Source: Gemmatimonadota bacterium
GTDB lineage: Bacteria > Gemmatimonadota > Gemmatimonadetes > Longimicrobiales > Longimicrobiaceae
Length of the DNA stretch: 40,861 bases
Direction of reading: 5' to 3'
Assembly (NCBI GenBank): GCA_028287185.1
Contig: JAQBQD010000030.1
Span: 1-40,861, forward strand
Part shown: positions 15,627 through 22,877 of the stretch, one piece after another
Position numbering within the stretch: the stretch's first letter is position 1
Layout of the letters: every line of letters begins with the position of its first letter
The notes under the pieces: generated by a model
Databases searched by the model: none
The model's input: only the letters and a program-made list of their open reading frames with translations
What the model was told of the DNA's origin: nothing
Made by a program: the position numbers and the translations under genes

Positions 15627-16402
15627 TGCAGCAGCGTGAACGCCCAGAAGGCGTCGAGGACGAGGATGAGCATGCCCGAGATGACCACGGCGCGCGTCGT
15701 CGCCACGCCCACGCCCTCCGCGCCCCCCTGGGTGTGGAAGCCCTGGAAGCACCCGATGAGCGCGATCACGAAGCCGAACGACGTCGCCTTGATCATCGAG
15801 TAGGTGATGTCGAACGGCTTGTAGAAGAGCTGCAGCCCGTGCACGAACTGCTCGGTGGACATGTCGAGCACGTTGATGGAGGTGATCCATCCCGCCGTGA
15901 TGCCCAGCGTGTTGCCGAACGCCACGATGATGGGGAACATCAGGATCGCCGCCAGGATGCGCGGCACCACCAGGTACGCCACCGGGTTGTAGGCCATCGT
16001 CTCCAGCGCGTCGATCTGCTCCGACACGCGCATGGTGCCCAGCTCGGCCGCGATGTTGGCGCCCACCCGCCCCGACAGCGCCAGGCCCGTCAGCACCGGG
16101 CCCAGCTCCAGGATCATCGTCTTGCCCACCAGCGTGCCCACGAAGTACAGCGGGATGGCGCCGGTGAAGGTGTACGACGCCTGCAGCGCCAGCACGATGC
16201 CCGTGAAGGTGCTGAGGAAGAGGGCGATGGGGATGGAGTCCACCCCGATGCGCCGCATGTGCAGCACCAGCAGGGGGCCCCAGGTGCCCACGTCCGCCAG
16301 CGAGCGCACCGACTCCGCGGCGAAGCCGAAGAAGACGCCGAGCGCGCCGAAGGCGGACAGCACGCCGCTGCCGATGGAGTCGAAGGGTCGGGTCCAGTGC
16401 AT
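15623..16402 (-). CDS. mlaE: MlaE family ABC transporter permease
   Basis: A 259-residue inner-membrane permease of the Mla/Ttg2 lipid transport complex. It has the conserved core: GVDSIPIALFLSTFTGIVLALQ, FVGTLVGKTMILELGPVLTGLALSGRVGANIAAELGTMRVSEQIDALETM and YLVVPRILAAILMFPIIVAF. About five membrane helices are visible. Start at 16402 (MHWTRPFDSIG) gives a normal family length; no clear ribosome binding site is seen. It heads the E-F-D operon and lies 113 nt after hemQ. MlaC- and MlaB-like genes are not next to it, so soluble partners, if any, are elsewhere. Confidence 0.95.
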   Translation of the reverse strand: MHWTRPFDSIGSGVLSAFGALGVFFGFAAESVRSLADVGTWGPLLVLHMRRIGVDSIPIALFLSTFTGIVLALQASYTFTGAIPLYFVGTLVGKTMILELGPVLTGLALSGRVGANIAAELGTMRVSEQIDALETMAYNPVAYLVVPRILAAILMFPIIVAFGNTLGITAGWITSINVLDMSTEQFVHGLQLFYKPFDITYSMIKATSFGFVIALIGCFQGFHTQGGAEGVGVATTRAVVISGMLILVLDAFWAFTLLQ

Positions 16403-16515
16403 GGGGGCAAGATACCGACGGCCGGAACGTCCGGCCAGCGCGGCGCCGGGAGCGCGGGGCCTGTCGCAAGGGAAGGCCCGGGCCGAACGGCCCGGACCTG
16501 GGGCGGTGCGCGTCC

Positions 16516-17343
16516 TCAGGCGGCTCCCGCCTCGGGCCGGGCGGCGCCCACGAGCGCGGCCCACCCGCCGGAGGCAAGACGGATGCCGGTGTAGAAGGCC
16601 CCGAACTCGCCGTACTCCGTGCTCGCCTCGTCGTAGCGCATCTCGGTGACGATGCGCTTGAACTCCAGCGGGTCGCGGGCGAACAGGGTGACGCCCCACT
16701 CCCAGTCGTCCAGCCCCACCGAGCCGGTGATCACCTGGAACACCCTGCCGGCGTAGCGGCGCCCCGTCATCCCGTGGTCGCGCATCAGGCGGCTGCGCTC
16801 CTCCACGGGCAGCGCGTACCAGTTCTGCCCCGGCGCGCGGCGCTTGCTCATGGGATAGAACGACACGTAGCGCATCCCCTCCGGCACCGCGGGATAGAGC
16901 CGGCTCTTCACGTGGGCGCCGGCCGCCTCGGCCGCCAGCGCCGCGCCGATCGCCTCGCGGAAGGCGTCCGTGCCCGCGCCGTGCTCGCCCGCGGCCTGCG
17001 CCGTGGCGTGGTACAGCCCCGCCTCCGTCACCGACAGGTAGTCGTACTCCAGCCGCAGGAACGGCCAGAGCGTGGAGGTGCGGAGCGCGAGCTGCACGTC
17101 GGCCAGCGCGTCCAGGGAGGGGCGGAAGTGCACCAGCAGCACGTCCGCGCCGCCGGCCACCAGGCGGAAGGCGGCGCTCCATCCCTCCGCCGGCGCGGCG
17201 AGGGCGTCGAGCGCGGCGTCGGCCTCGTCGGCCAGCGCGGCGAGGCGGGCGGGGGGCAGCGCGGCCAGGGCGGCGCGGTCCAGCGAGCAGACCTGGTGCA
17301 GGGCGAACCACCCTTCGAGGGTGGCCGGGGGCAGAGCGCTCAC
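16516..17343 (-). CDS. hemQ: Coproheme decarboxylase (HemQ, chlorite-dismutase fold)
   Basis: A 275-residue enzyme of the chlorite dismutase superfamily. In HemQ it decarboxylates iron-coproporphyrin III to heme b, the last step of the coproporphyrin-dependent route. The C-terminal half carries the diagnostic YPMSKRR (Tyr163 as catalytic tyrosine), NWYALPVEERSRLMRDHG with the proximal heme His190, and the typical TGSVGLDDWEWGVTLFA and EMRYDEAS. The N-terminal half is Ala-rich and more diverged. It has no Arg placement clearly diagnostic of chlorite degradation. The start is a GTG at 17343 with AAGGA 6-7 nt before it. It diverges from a nitronate-monooxygenase-like gene and is upstream of mlaE. 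Confidence 0.93.
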   Translation of the reverse strand: MSALPPATLEGWFALHQVCSLDRAALAALPPARLAALADEADAALDALAAPAEGWSAAFRLVAGGADVLLVHFRPSLDALADVQLALRTSTLWPFLRLEYDYLSVTEAGLYHATAQAAGEHGAGTDAFREAIGAALAAEAAGAHVKSRLYPAVPEGMRYVSFYPMSKRRAPGQNWYALPVEERSRLMRDHGMTGRRYAGRVFQVITGSVGLDDWEWGVTLFARDPLEFKRIVTEMRYDEASTEYGEFGAFYTGIRLASGGWAALVGAARPEAGAA

Positions 17344-17557
17344 GAGCGTCCTTCGTTCGGTTCGGGTCGGATCCGGTGCGGACCGGCGCACGGCGTCCAC
17401 GGCGCGCGGGAGGCCGGCCCCGCGAAGATACGGCGCGCGCGCGGGGCGGGGCAACGGGGCGGCGCGGAACCTGCCCCGTAGCAGTTGGGGGAGCCGGAAG
17501 GCCTGACCCGACACGTGAGCCACGCTCATTTGCGGGGCGAGGAAGACGCGTAACGCA

Positions 17558-17586
17558 TTGCCTTCCCGTAAGATGTGCACTATATT
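17558..17586 (+). promoter_or_regulatory. Promoter of the nitronate monooxygenase-like gene
   Basis: -35 TTGCCT (17558-17563), exactly 17 nt, -10 TATATT (17581-17586). The predicted start near 17593 gives a leader of about 42 nt. The -10 overlaps an earlier in-frame ATG at 17575, which therefore cannot be the start. Confidence 0.65.
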
Positions 17587-17634
17587 CACTTCCCTGGCCT
17601 ACCCAGAAACCGCAACTCCTTTCCGGGCAACGCT

Positions 17635-19134
17635 ATGTCATCTGCTGCCTCGCTGGTCCATCCGCTCATCATCCAGGGCGGAATGGGTGTCGGCGTCTCC
17701 AACTGGGTTCTCGCCAAGGCCGTGTCGATGCGCGGCCAGATGGGCGTGGTCTCGGGTACGTGCGTCGACACGCTGCTGGTGCGGCGGCTGCAGGACGGCG
17801 ACATGGGCGGGCACATCCGCCGGGCGATGGCGGCGTTCCCCATCCCGGGCGTGGCGGCCGAGGTGATGGCCCGCTACTTCAACCCGGACGGCCGCCGGCC
17901 GGGCGAGCCCTACAAGGCCGTCCCCATGTACCGCCAGGTGGTGAGCAAGGTGCGCGAGCAGCTCACCGTGCTGTCGGGCTTCGTGGAGGTGTACCTGGCC
18001 AAGGAGGGGCACGAGGGCGTGGTGGGCATCAACCTGCTCACCAAGGTGCAGATGCCCAACCTGGCCACCCTGTACGGCGCCATGCTGGCCGGGGTGGACT
18101 ACGTGCTGATGGGCGCCGGCATCCCCAAGGAGATCCCCGGCGTGCTGGACCGCTTCGCCGCGCACGAGCCGGCGGCGGTCAAGTTCGAGGTGGAGGGCCT
18201 GGCGCGCGACGACCACGAGCAGCTCAGCTTCGACCCGCGCGTCCACGTGGCCGAGGCGCCCGCGGAGATCCGCCGTCCCTTCTTCCTGCCCATCATCGCC
18301 TCCAACTCGCTGGCCACCATGCTGGCGCGCAAGGCGAGCGGCCGGGTGGACGGCTTCATCATCGAGGCGCCCACGGCCGGCGGCCACAACGCCCCGCCCC
18401 GCGGCGAGCCGGTCTTCAACGAGCGCGGCGAGCCCGTGTACGGCCAGCGCGACGAGGTGGACCTGGAGAAGATGAAGGAGCACGGCCTCCCCTTCTGGCT
18501 GGCCGGCGGCGCGGGATCGCCCGAGCGGCTGGAGCAGGCGCTGGACGCGGGCGCGGCGGGCATCCAGGTGGGCACCCTGTTCGCCTACTGCGACGAGTCG
18601 GGCATCGTCCCCGAGCTGAAGGCGGACGTGATCCGCCAGGCGCAGGAGGACCGCATCGACGTGCTGACGGACAACCGCGCCAGCCCCACGGGCTTCCCCT
18701 TCAAGGTGGTGCGAATGGGCGGCACCGTCTCGGAGCTGCCCGTGTACCAGAAGCGCGAGCGGGTGTGCGACCTGGGCTACCTGCGCACCGCCTACAAGCG
18801 CGCGGACGGCCGCGTGGACTACCGCTGCCCCGCCGAGCCGGTGGACACCTACGTGAAGAAGGGCGGCGACGCGGCCGACACCGCCGGGCGCAAGTGCCTG
18901 TGCAACGCCCTGTTCGCCACCATCGGCCAGCCGCAGCTTCGCGACGCGGGCGAGCAGGAGCATCCCCTCATCACCAGCGGCGACGAGCTCAAGAACATCC
19001 GCCGCTTCGTGGGCCAGGACCGCAGCGGCTACACCGCCTCGGAGGTCATCGACTACCTGATGACGGGCATCCGCTGCACCATGGCGCGCGCCCGGGCCAT
19101 GCTGGAGCCCGCCCAGGTGTCGCGCGCCGTCTGA
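17635..19134 (+). CDS. Nitronate monooxygenase family flavoprotein
   Basis: A 499-residue TIM-barrel flavoprotein of the nitronate monooxygenase/2-nitropropane dioxygenase family. Visible family segments are LVHPLIIQGGMGVGVSNW at the N-terminus, GVVGINLLTKVQMPN, GFIIEAPTAGGHNAPPRG (phosphate/FMN-binding region) and WLAGGAGSPERLEQALDAGAAGIQVGT. A C-terminal extension holds several Cys (YRCPAEPVDTYVKKGG, GRKCLCNALF). That extension makes it longer than the approximately 350-residue classical enzymes and is typical of a distinct long subfamily. The real substrate is unknown. Start at 17635 because the promoter lies over the alternative. It diverges from hemQ. Confidence 0.88.
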   Translation: MSSAASLVHPLIIQGGMGVGVSNWVLAKAVSMRGQMGVVSGTCVDTLLVRRLQDGDMGGHIRRAMAAFPIPGVAAEVMARYFNPDGRRPGEPYKAVPMYRQVVSKVREQLTVLSGFVEVYLAKEGHEGVVGINLLTKVQMPNLATLYGAMLAGVDYVLMGAGIPKEIPGVLDRFAAHEPAAVKFEVEGLARDDHEQLSFDPRVHVAEAPAEIRRPFFLPIIASNSLATMLARKASGRVDGFIIEAPTAGGHNAPPRGEPVFNERGEPVYGQRDEVDLEKMKEHGLPFWLAGGAGSPERLEQALDAGAAGIQVGTLFAYCDESGIVPELKADVIRQAQEDRIDVLTDNRASPTGFPFKVVRMGGTVSELPVYQKRERVCDLGYLRTAYKRADGRVDYRCPAEPVDTYVKKGGDAADTAGRKCLCNALFATIGQPQLRDAGEQEHPLITSGDELKNIRRFVGQDRSGYTASEVIDYLMTGIRCTMARARAMLEPAQVSRAV

Positions 19135-19207
19135 CGCCCGCGCGTCTGCAGGCAAGGTAGCTGCCCGGAAGGCGAAGGGCGTGGGATCGGGGACCTGCCC
19201 ACGCAGA

Positions 19208-19241
19208 AGGCGGGCTTCGGGCGTCGTCCCGGGGCCCGCCT
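19208..19241 (+). terminator. Possible terminator before the ccdA-like gene
   Basis: GGCGGGC (19209-19215) pairs with GCCCGCC (19234-19240) around an 18-nt loop, followed by TCCTCCATC with no real T-run. It lies about 75 nt after the nitronate monooxygenase-like gene. Confidence 0.4.
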
Positions 19242-19272
19242 CCTCCATCTCCAAACTTCTCGACGCGACGGG

Positions 19273-20013
19273 ATGCAAGCGCAATCGATGGGATGGGTGG
19301 TGGCGTTCTCGGCGGGGCTGCTGAGCTTCCTGTCGCCGTGCGTGCTGCCGCTGGTGCCCAGCTACGCCACGTTCATCACGGGCATGAGCCTGGACGAGCT
19401 GCGCGACGCCGAGACGGTTCGCGCGCGGCGCACGGTGCTGGTGCACGGGCTGCTGTTCGTGCTGGGGTTCACCGCGGTGTTCATGGCGCTGGGCGCGTCG
19501 GCCACCTTCCTGGGCGGGCTGCTGCGCTACGCCAGCCGCGGCGTGCAGGCGGTGGGCGGCGTGCTGCTCATCCTGTTCGGGCTGTACCTGCTGGGCTGGC
19601 TGCGGCTTCCGGGTGCCGGCCGAGACTGGCGCATGCACCTGGCCGACAAGCCCGTGGGCTACCTGGGCACGCTGCTGGTGGGCGTCACCTTCGGCGCCGG
19701 GTGGACGCCGTGCATCGGGCCGGTGCTGGGCGGCATCCTGACGCTGGCGGCCACGCGCGGCTCGCTGGGCGAGGGCATGGGCCTGCTGGCCGTCTACTCC
19801 GCCGGCCTCGCCATCCCGTTCCTGCTGTCCACGGTCCTGATCGAGCGCTTCATGTACGGCTTCAAGCGCTTCCGCGCCTGGCTGCCGTGGGTCAACCGCA
19901 TCAGCGGCGCCATGCTGCTCGCGCTGGGCGTGCTGATGCTCACCGGCTCGTTCACGCTGCTCTCCACCTTCCTCGTGCGGTGGACGCCGGACTTCCTGCT
20001 CCAGCGTCTGTAA
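19273..20013 (+). CDS. ccdA: CcdA-family cytochrome c biogenesis / thiol-disulfide transporter
   Basis: A 246-residue inner-membrane protein with six hydrophobic helices. The two redox cysteines sit in the expected pseudo-symmetric places: Cys23 in LSFLSPCVLPLVPSY in helix 1 and Cys147 in FGAGWTPCIGP in helix 4. CcdA passes electrons from cytoplasmic thioredoxin to extracytoplasmic partners, notably for cytochrome c maturation. No partner thioredoxin-like protein or Ccm gene is adjacent, although a DsbA-family protein is encoded at 29230-29802. Start ATG at 19273, giving a helix directly after seven residues. A terminator-like hairpin precedes it, so it is probably transcribed alone. Confidence 0.93.
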   Translation: MQAQSMGWVVAFSAGLLSFLSPCVLPLVPSYATFITGMSLDELRDAETVRARRTVLVHGLLFVLGFTAVFMALGASATFLGGLLRYASRGVQAVGGVLLILFGLYLLGWLRLPGAGRDWRMHLADKPVGYLGTLLVGVTFGAGWTPCIGPVLGGILTLAATRGSLGEGMGLLAVYSAGLAIPFLLSTVLIERFMYGFKRFRAWLPWVNRISGAMLLALGVLMLTGSFTLLSTFLVRWTPDFLLQRL

Positions 20014-20620
20014 CGCCGACGCATCGGACGACCGCGCGCACCTGTCGCTCGACGTTCGGCGGGGCTGGTGGATCCGCCGAGGAATTCACGGCAGGTGATG
20101 GACGGCAGGTCGTGCACGACAGCCGGATTCACGGCAGAGGACGGATGCAGGTGGATGCGATGCGGGGAAGGCGCGAGGAGCCCGTCCAGGGTGGCGGGCT
20201 CCGTCTGTTTCCGCCGGGGTGAGACGTTGTCCGTCGCGTTGTCGTCGACGGTTGGATGGCCCTCTTTCGATCCCGAACCTTCGTCTCGAAACCGCTGGCG
20301 GATGCGGCTCGCGGATGCCTGCGGGGGTTGGAAGCTCGGAGGTCGGTCGAAGGAAGCGGACACGTGGGGCGGTCCCTGGACCGGAGCCCGTAGCTGCGAT
20401 TCGATCCGGCGAGATGGACGCGGCGCGGGCGGGCGCCTGCCTTGCACTGACCCGAAGACGCAGCTCCGCGGGACGGACGGCCGATGCGCGGGAGACGGAA
20501 GCGGAGCGGGACACGGTGAGCGGGATTCGGCGGCGGGTTGCCAAGCGGGGGGGAACGGACGAAATTCGTGCCGCGCGACGACATAGCGCGCGGAGCCGCC
20601 TCCTGCCCACGACGCCACCC
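20014..20620. other. 600-base intergenic region
   Basis: No convincing gene on either strand. ATTCACGGCAG occurs twice in direct orientation (20084-20094 and 20127-20137, 43 bp apart), and GACGGCAGG occurs between them. A short inverted repeat (CCGTCG...CGACGG) lies near 20230-20250. No clear promoter for the response regulator was recognised. Confidence 0.5.
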
Positions 20621-21280
20621 ATGCCCGACCCACCGATCCGCGTTCTGCTGGTGGACGACCACGCCGTGCTGCGCGCGGGGCTGCGGGCGCTGCTGGAGGC
20701 GGAGCCGGGCTTCGCGGTGGTGGGCGAGGCGGGCACGGGCGAGGAGGGCGTCGCCAAGGCGTCGCTGCTGAAGCCGGACGTGGTGGTGATGGACCTTTCG
20801 ATGCCCGGCATGGGCGGTCTGCAGGCCGTGCGCGAGGTGGCCGCGCTGGACCCGGAGACGCGGGTGCTGGTGCTGACCATGCACGGCGAGGAGGAGCACC
20901 TGCTGCCCGTGCTGGAGGCGGGCGGCAGCGGCTACGTGAACAAGCGCAGCGCCGACGAGGAGCTGATCGAGGCCATCCGCACCGTGGCGCGCGGCGACGT
21001 GTTCCTGTATCCCAGCGCCGCCAAGCTGCTGCTGCGCGGGCTGAAGGCCAAGCGCGAGCCGGGCGAGGACGATCCCGCGCAGCGCCTGACCGACCGCGAG
21101 CGCGAGGTGCTGGCGTTCACGGTGGAGGGGTTCAGCAGCACCGAGATCGGCAAGAAGCTCTTCATCTCGCCCAAGACGGTGGACACCTACCGGGCGCGGA
21201 TCATGGAGAAGCTGGGGCTGCACCACCGCAGCGAGCTGGTTCGCTTCGCGCTGCGCAAGGGGCTGCTGAAGGCGGAGTAG
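20621..21280 (+). CDS. NarL/FixJ (LuxR-type) response regulator
   Basis: A 219-residue two-domain regulator. The receiver domain (about 6-122) has the acidic pair Asp12-Asp13, phospho-acceptor Asp58 in VVMDLSMPGMGG, Thr86 and Lys108 (in GYVNKRS; the usual context is GYLLK). The C-terminal LuxR helix-turn-helix starts LTDREREVLAF and includes EIGKKLFISPKTVDTYRARIMEKLGL (156-212). It should bind DNA as a dimer when phosphorylated. No histidine kinase is encoded nearby, so it is an orphan here. Start ATG at 20621. fabF begins 50 nt downstream on the same strand, possibly in one transcript. Confidence 0.95.
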   Translation: MPDPPIRVLLVDDHAVLRAGLRALLEAEPGFAVVGEAGTGEEGVAKASLLKPDVVVMDLSMPGMGGLQAVREVAALDPETRVLVLTMHGEEEHLLPVLEAGGSGYVNKRSADEELIEAIRTVARGDVFLYPSAAKLLLRGLKAKREPGEDDPAQRLTDREREVLAFTVEGFSSTEIGKKLFISPKTVDTYRARIMEKLGLHHRSELVRFALRKGLLKAE

Positions 21281-21330
21281 CGGGCCGCGGGTGCGGGCCG
21301 CACGGACACACGCAACGGGAAGAAGGCACC

Positions 21331-22596
21331 TTGTCGCGCAGGGTCGTCGTCACGGGGCTGGGCATGGTCACCGCCCTCGGAAAGAACGCGCCGGACACGT
21401 GGGCGGGCATCGTCGCGGGGCGCTCGGGCATCGGGCCGCTCACGCGCTGCTCGCTGCCCGACCTGCCGGCGGACGTGTCCATCGCGGGCGAGGTGAAGGA
21501 CTTCTCGCCCGAGCCGGTGCTGGACCGCAAGGACGCCCGGCGCATGGACTGGTTCATCCAGTACGCGCTGGTGGCGGCCGACGAGGCGCTGCGCGACGCG
21601 GGCCTGGGCGGGCTGCAGACGGTGCCCGACCCCGAGGAGACGGGCGTCATCATCGGCTCGGGCATGGGCGGGCTGATCTCCATCATGGAGACGCGCGACC
21701 TGATGCAGGCCAAGGGCGCCGCGCGGGTGTCGCCCTTCTTCGTGCCCGCCAGCGTGGCGAACCTGGCGGCGGGGCAGGTGGCCATCCGCACGGGCGCCAC
21801 GGGGCCCAACTACGCGCCCGCCTCGTCGTGCGCCAGCAGCAACCACGCCATCGGCGAGGCGTACCACGCCATCCAGCGCGGCGACGCGGACATGATGATC
21901 GCCGGCGGCACCGAGGCGTGCCTCACGCCCATCTCGTTCGCCGGCTTCGCGGCGGCGCGCGCGCTGGCGACGGGGTGGCGGACGCCGGAGACGGCGTCGC
22001 GCCCCTTCGACCGGGGCCGCACGGGCTTCGTGCACGGCGAGGGCGCGGCCATCCTGATCCTGGAGGAGCTGGAAAGCGCCCGCCGCCGCGGCGCGCGCAT
22101 CCTGGCCGAGATCGGGGGATTCGGCATGAGCTCCGACGCCTTCCACGTGACCGCGCCGCCCGAGGACGGCGGCGGCGCCGCGCGGGCCATGCGCCGCGCG
22201 CTCAAGACGGCCGGCCTGGCGCCCACCGACGTGGACTACATCAACGCCCACGGCACCTCCACGCCCGTGGGCGACATCGCCGAGTCGCGGGCCATCGAGG
22301 CCGTGTTCGGCGAGCACGCCCGCATGCTGGCGGTGTCGTCCACCAAGTCCATGCTGGGCCACTCGTTGGGCGCCACGGCGGCGGTGGAGGCGGGCCTGAG
22401 CGTGCTGGCCGTCCGCGACGGCATCATCCCGCCCACCATCAACTACGACGATCCGGACCCCGCCTGCACGCTGGACTACGTGCCCAACGTCGCCCGCAAG
22501 GCGGTGCTGGACGTGGTGGTGTCCAACTCCTTCGGCTTCGGCGGCGCCAACACGTCGCTGGTGATCAAGCGCTTCCGGGAGAACGGGGCGGCGTAG
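21331..22596 (+). CDS. fabF: Beta-ketoacyl-ACP synthase II
   Basis: A 421-residue condensing enzyme of fatty acid elongation. The catalytic triad is intact: Cys167 (in SSCASSNHAIG, where TAC is more usual), His307 in YINAHGTSTPVGD and His344 in STKSMLGHSLGATAA with Lys339. The glycine-rich end SNSFGFGGANTSLV is present. The start is a TTG at 21331 with AAGAAGG 4-5 nt before it; no ATG gives a full domain. No other fab genes or acyl carrier protein are adjacent, so it stands outside a fatty acid cluster. The gene 50 nt upstream encodes a response regulator. Confidence 0.94.
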   Translation: MSRRVVVTGLGMVTALGKNAPDTWAGIVAGRSGIGPLTRCSLPDLPADVSIAGEVKDFSPEPVLDRKDARRMDWFIQYALVAADEALRDAGLGGLQTVPDPEETGVIIGSGMGGLISIMETRDLMQAKGAARVSPFFVPASVANLAAGQVAIRTGATGPNYAPASSCASSNHAIGEAYHAIQRGDADMMIAGGTEACLTPISFAGFAAARALATGWRTPETASRPFDRGRTGFVHGEGAAILILEELESARRRGARILAEIGGFGMSSDAFHVTAPPEDGGGAARAMRRALKTAGLAPTDVDYINAHGTSTPVGDIAESRAIEAVFGEHARMLAVSSTKSMLGHSLGATAAVEAGLSVLAVRDGIIPPTINYDDPDPACTLDYVPNVARKAVLDVVVSNSFGFGGANTSLVIKRFRENGAA

Positions 22597-22641
22597 AGGC
22601 GCGCGGGATTCGAGTGCGGGAGGCGGGCGGCGGCGCACCAC

Positions 22642-22690
22642 GGGTTGAATCCTGGGCCTGCAACGGCGTATCCGCCCACCTTCGTAGGCT
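22642..22690 (+). repeat. Degenerate intergenic repeat, copy A
   Basis: GGGTTGAATCCTGGGCCTGCAAC, then CCTTCGTAGGC (the two parts lie a few bases apart). It shares the GAAT...GCAAC...CCTTCG layout with the segment at 13561-13613 (minus strand). Confidence 0.3.
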
Positions 22691-22801
22691 CGCGCCGCGC
22701 CGAGTGGAGCGCCACGCGGGCGGGCGGATGCGATTCGGGCGCGCTCCTCCCGCGCCGGGTTCCGGGACGCGCGGAAGCCGTCGATCCACCGGAAGCAAAC
22801 A

Positions 22802-22839
22802 GCAGGGGCCGCACGTCACTCGACGCGCGGCCCCTGCTT
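22802..22839 (-). terminator. Bidirectional terminator between fabF and the CBS gene
   Basis: A perfect 12-bp stem (AGCAGGGGCCGC with GCGGCCCCTGCT, 14-nt loop). On the minus strand it is followed by GTTTGCTTCC. It serves the leftward CBS gene and perhaps the rightward fabF transcript. Confidence 0.7.
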
Positions 22840-22877
22840 CCATCCCCTCGACCGCCGGCCGTGGTCGGCGGCGACGG

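Noticed and set aside
17575..17634. Upstream ATG at 17575 for the nitronate monooxygenase-like gene
   Set aside because: It overlaps the -10 region of the best promoter and would add residues absent from the family's conserved start.
20219..20620. N-terminal extension of the response regulator
   Set aside because: The extra 134 residues lack domain similarity and are Arg/Gly-rich; ATG at 20621 begins directly before the receiver domain.
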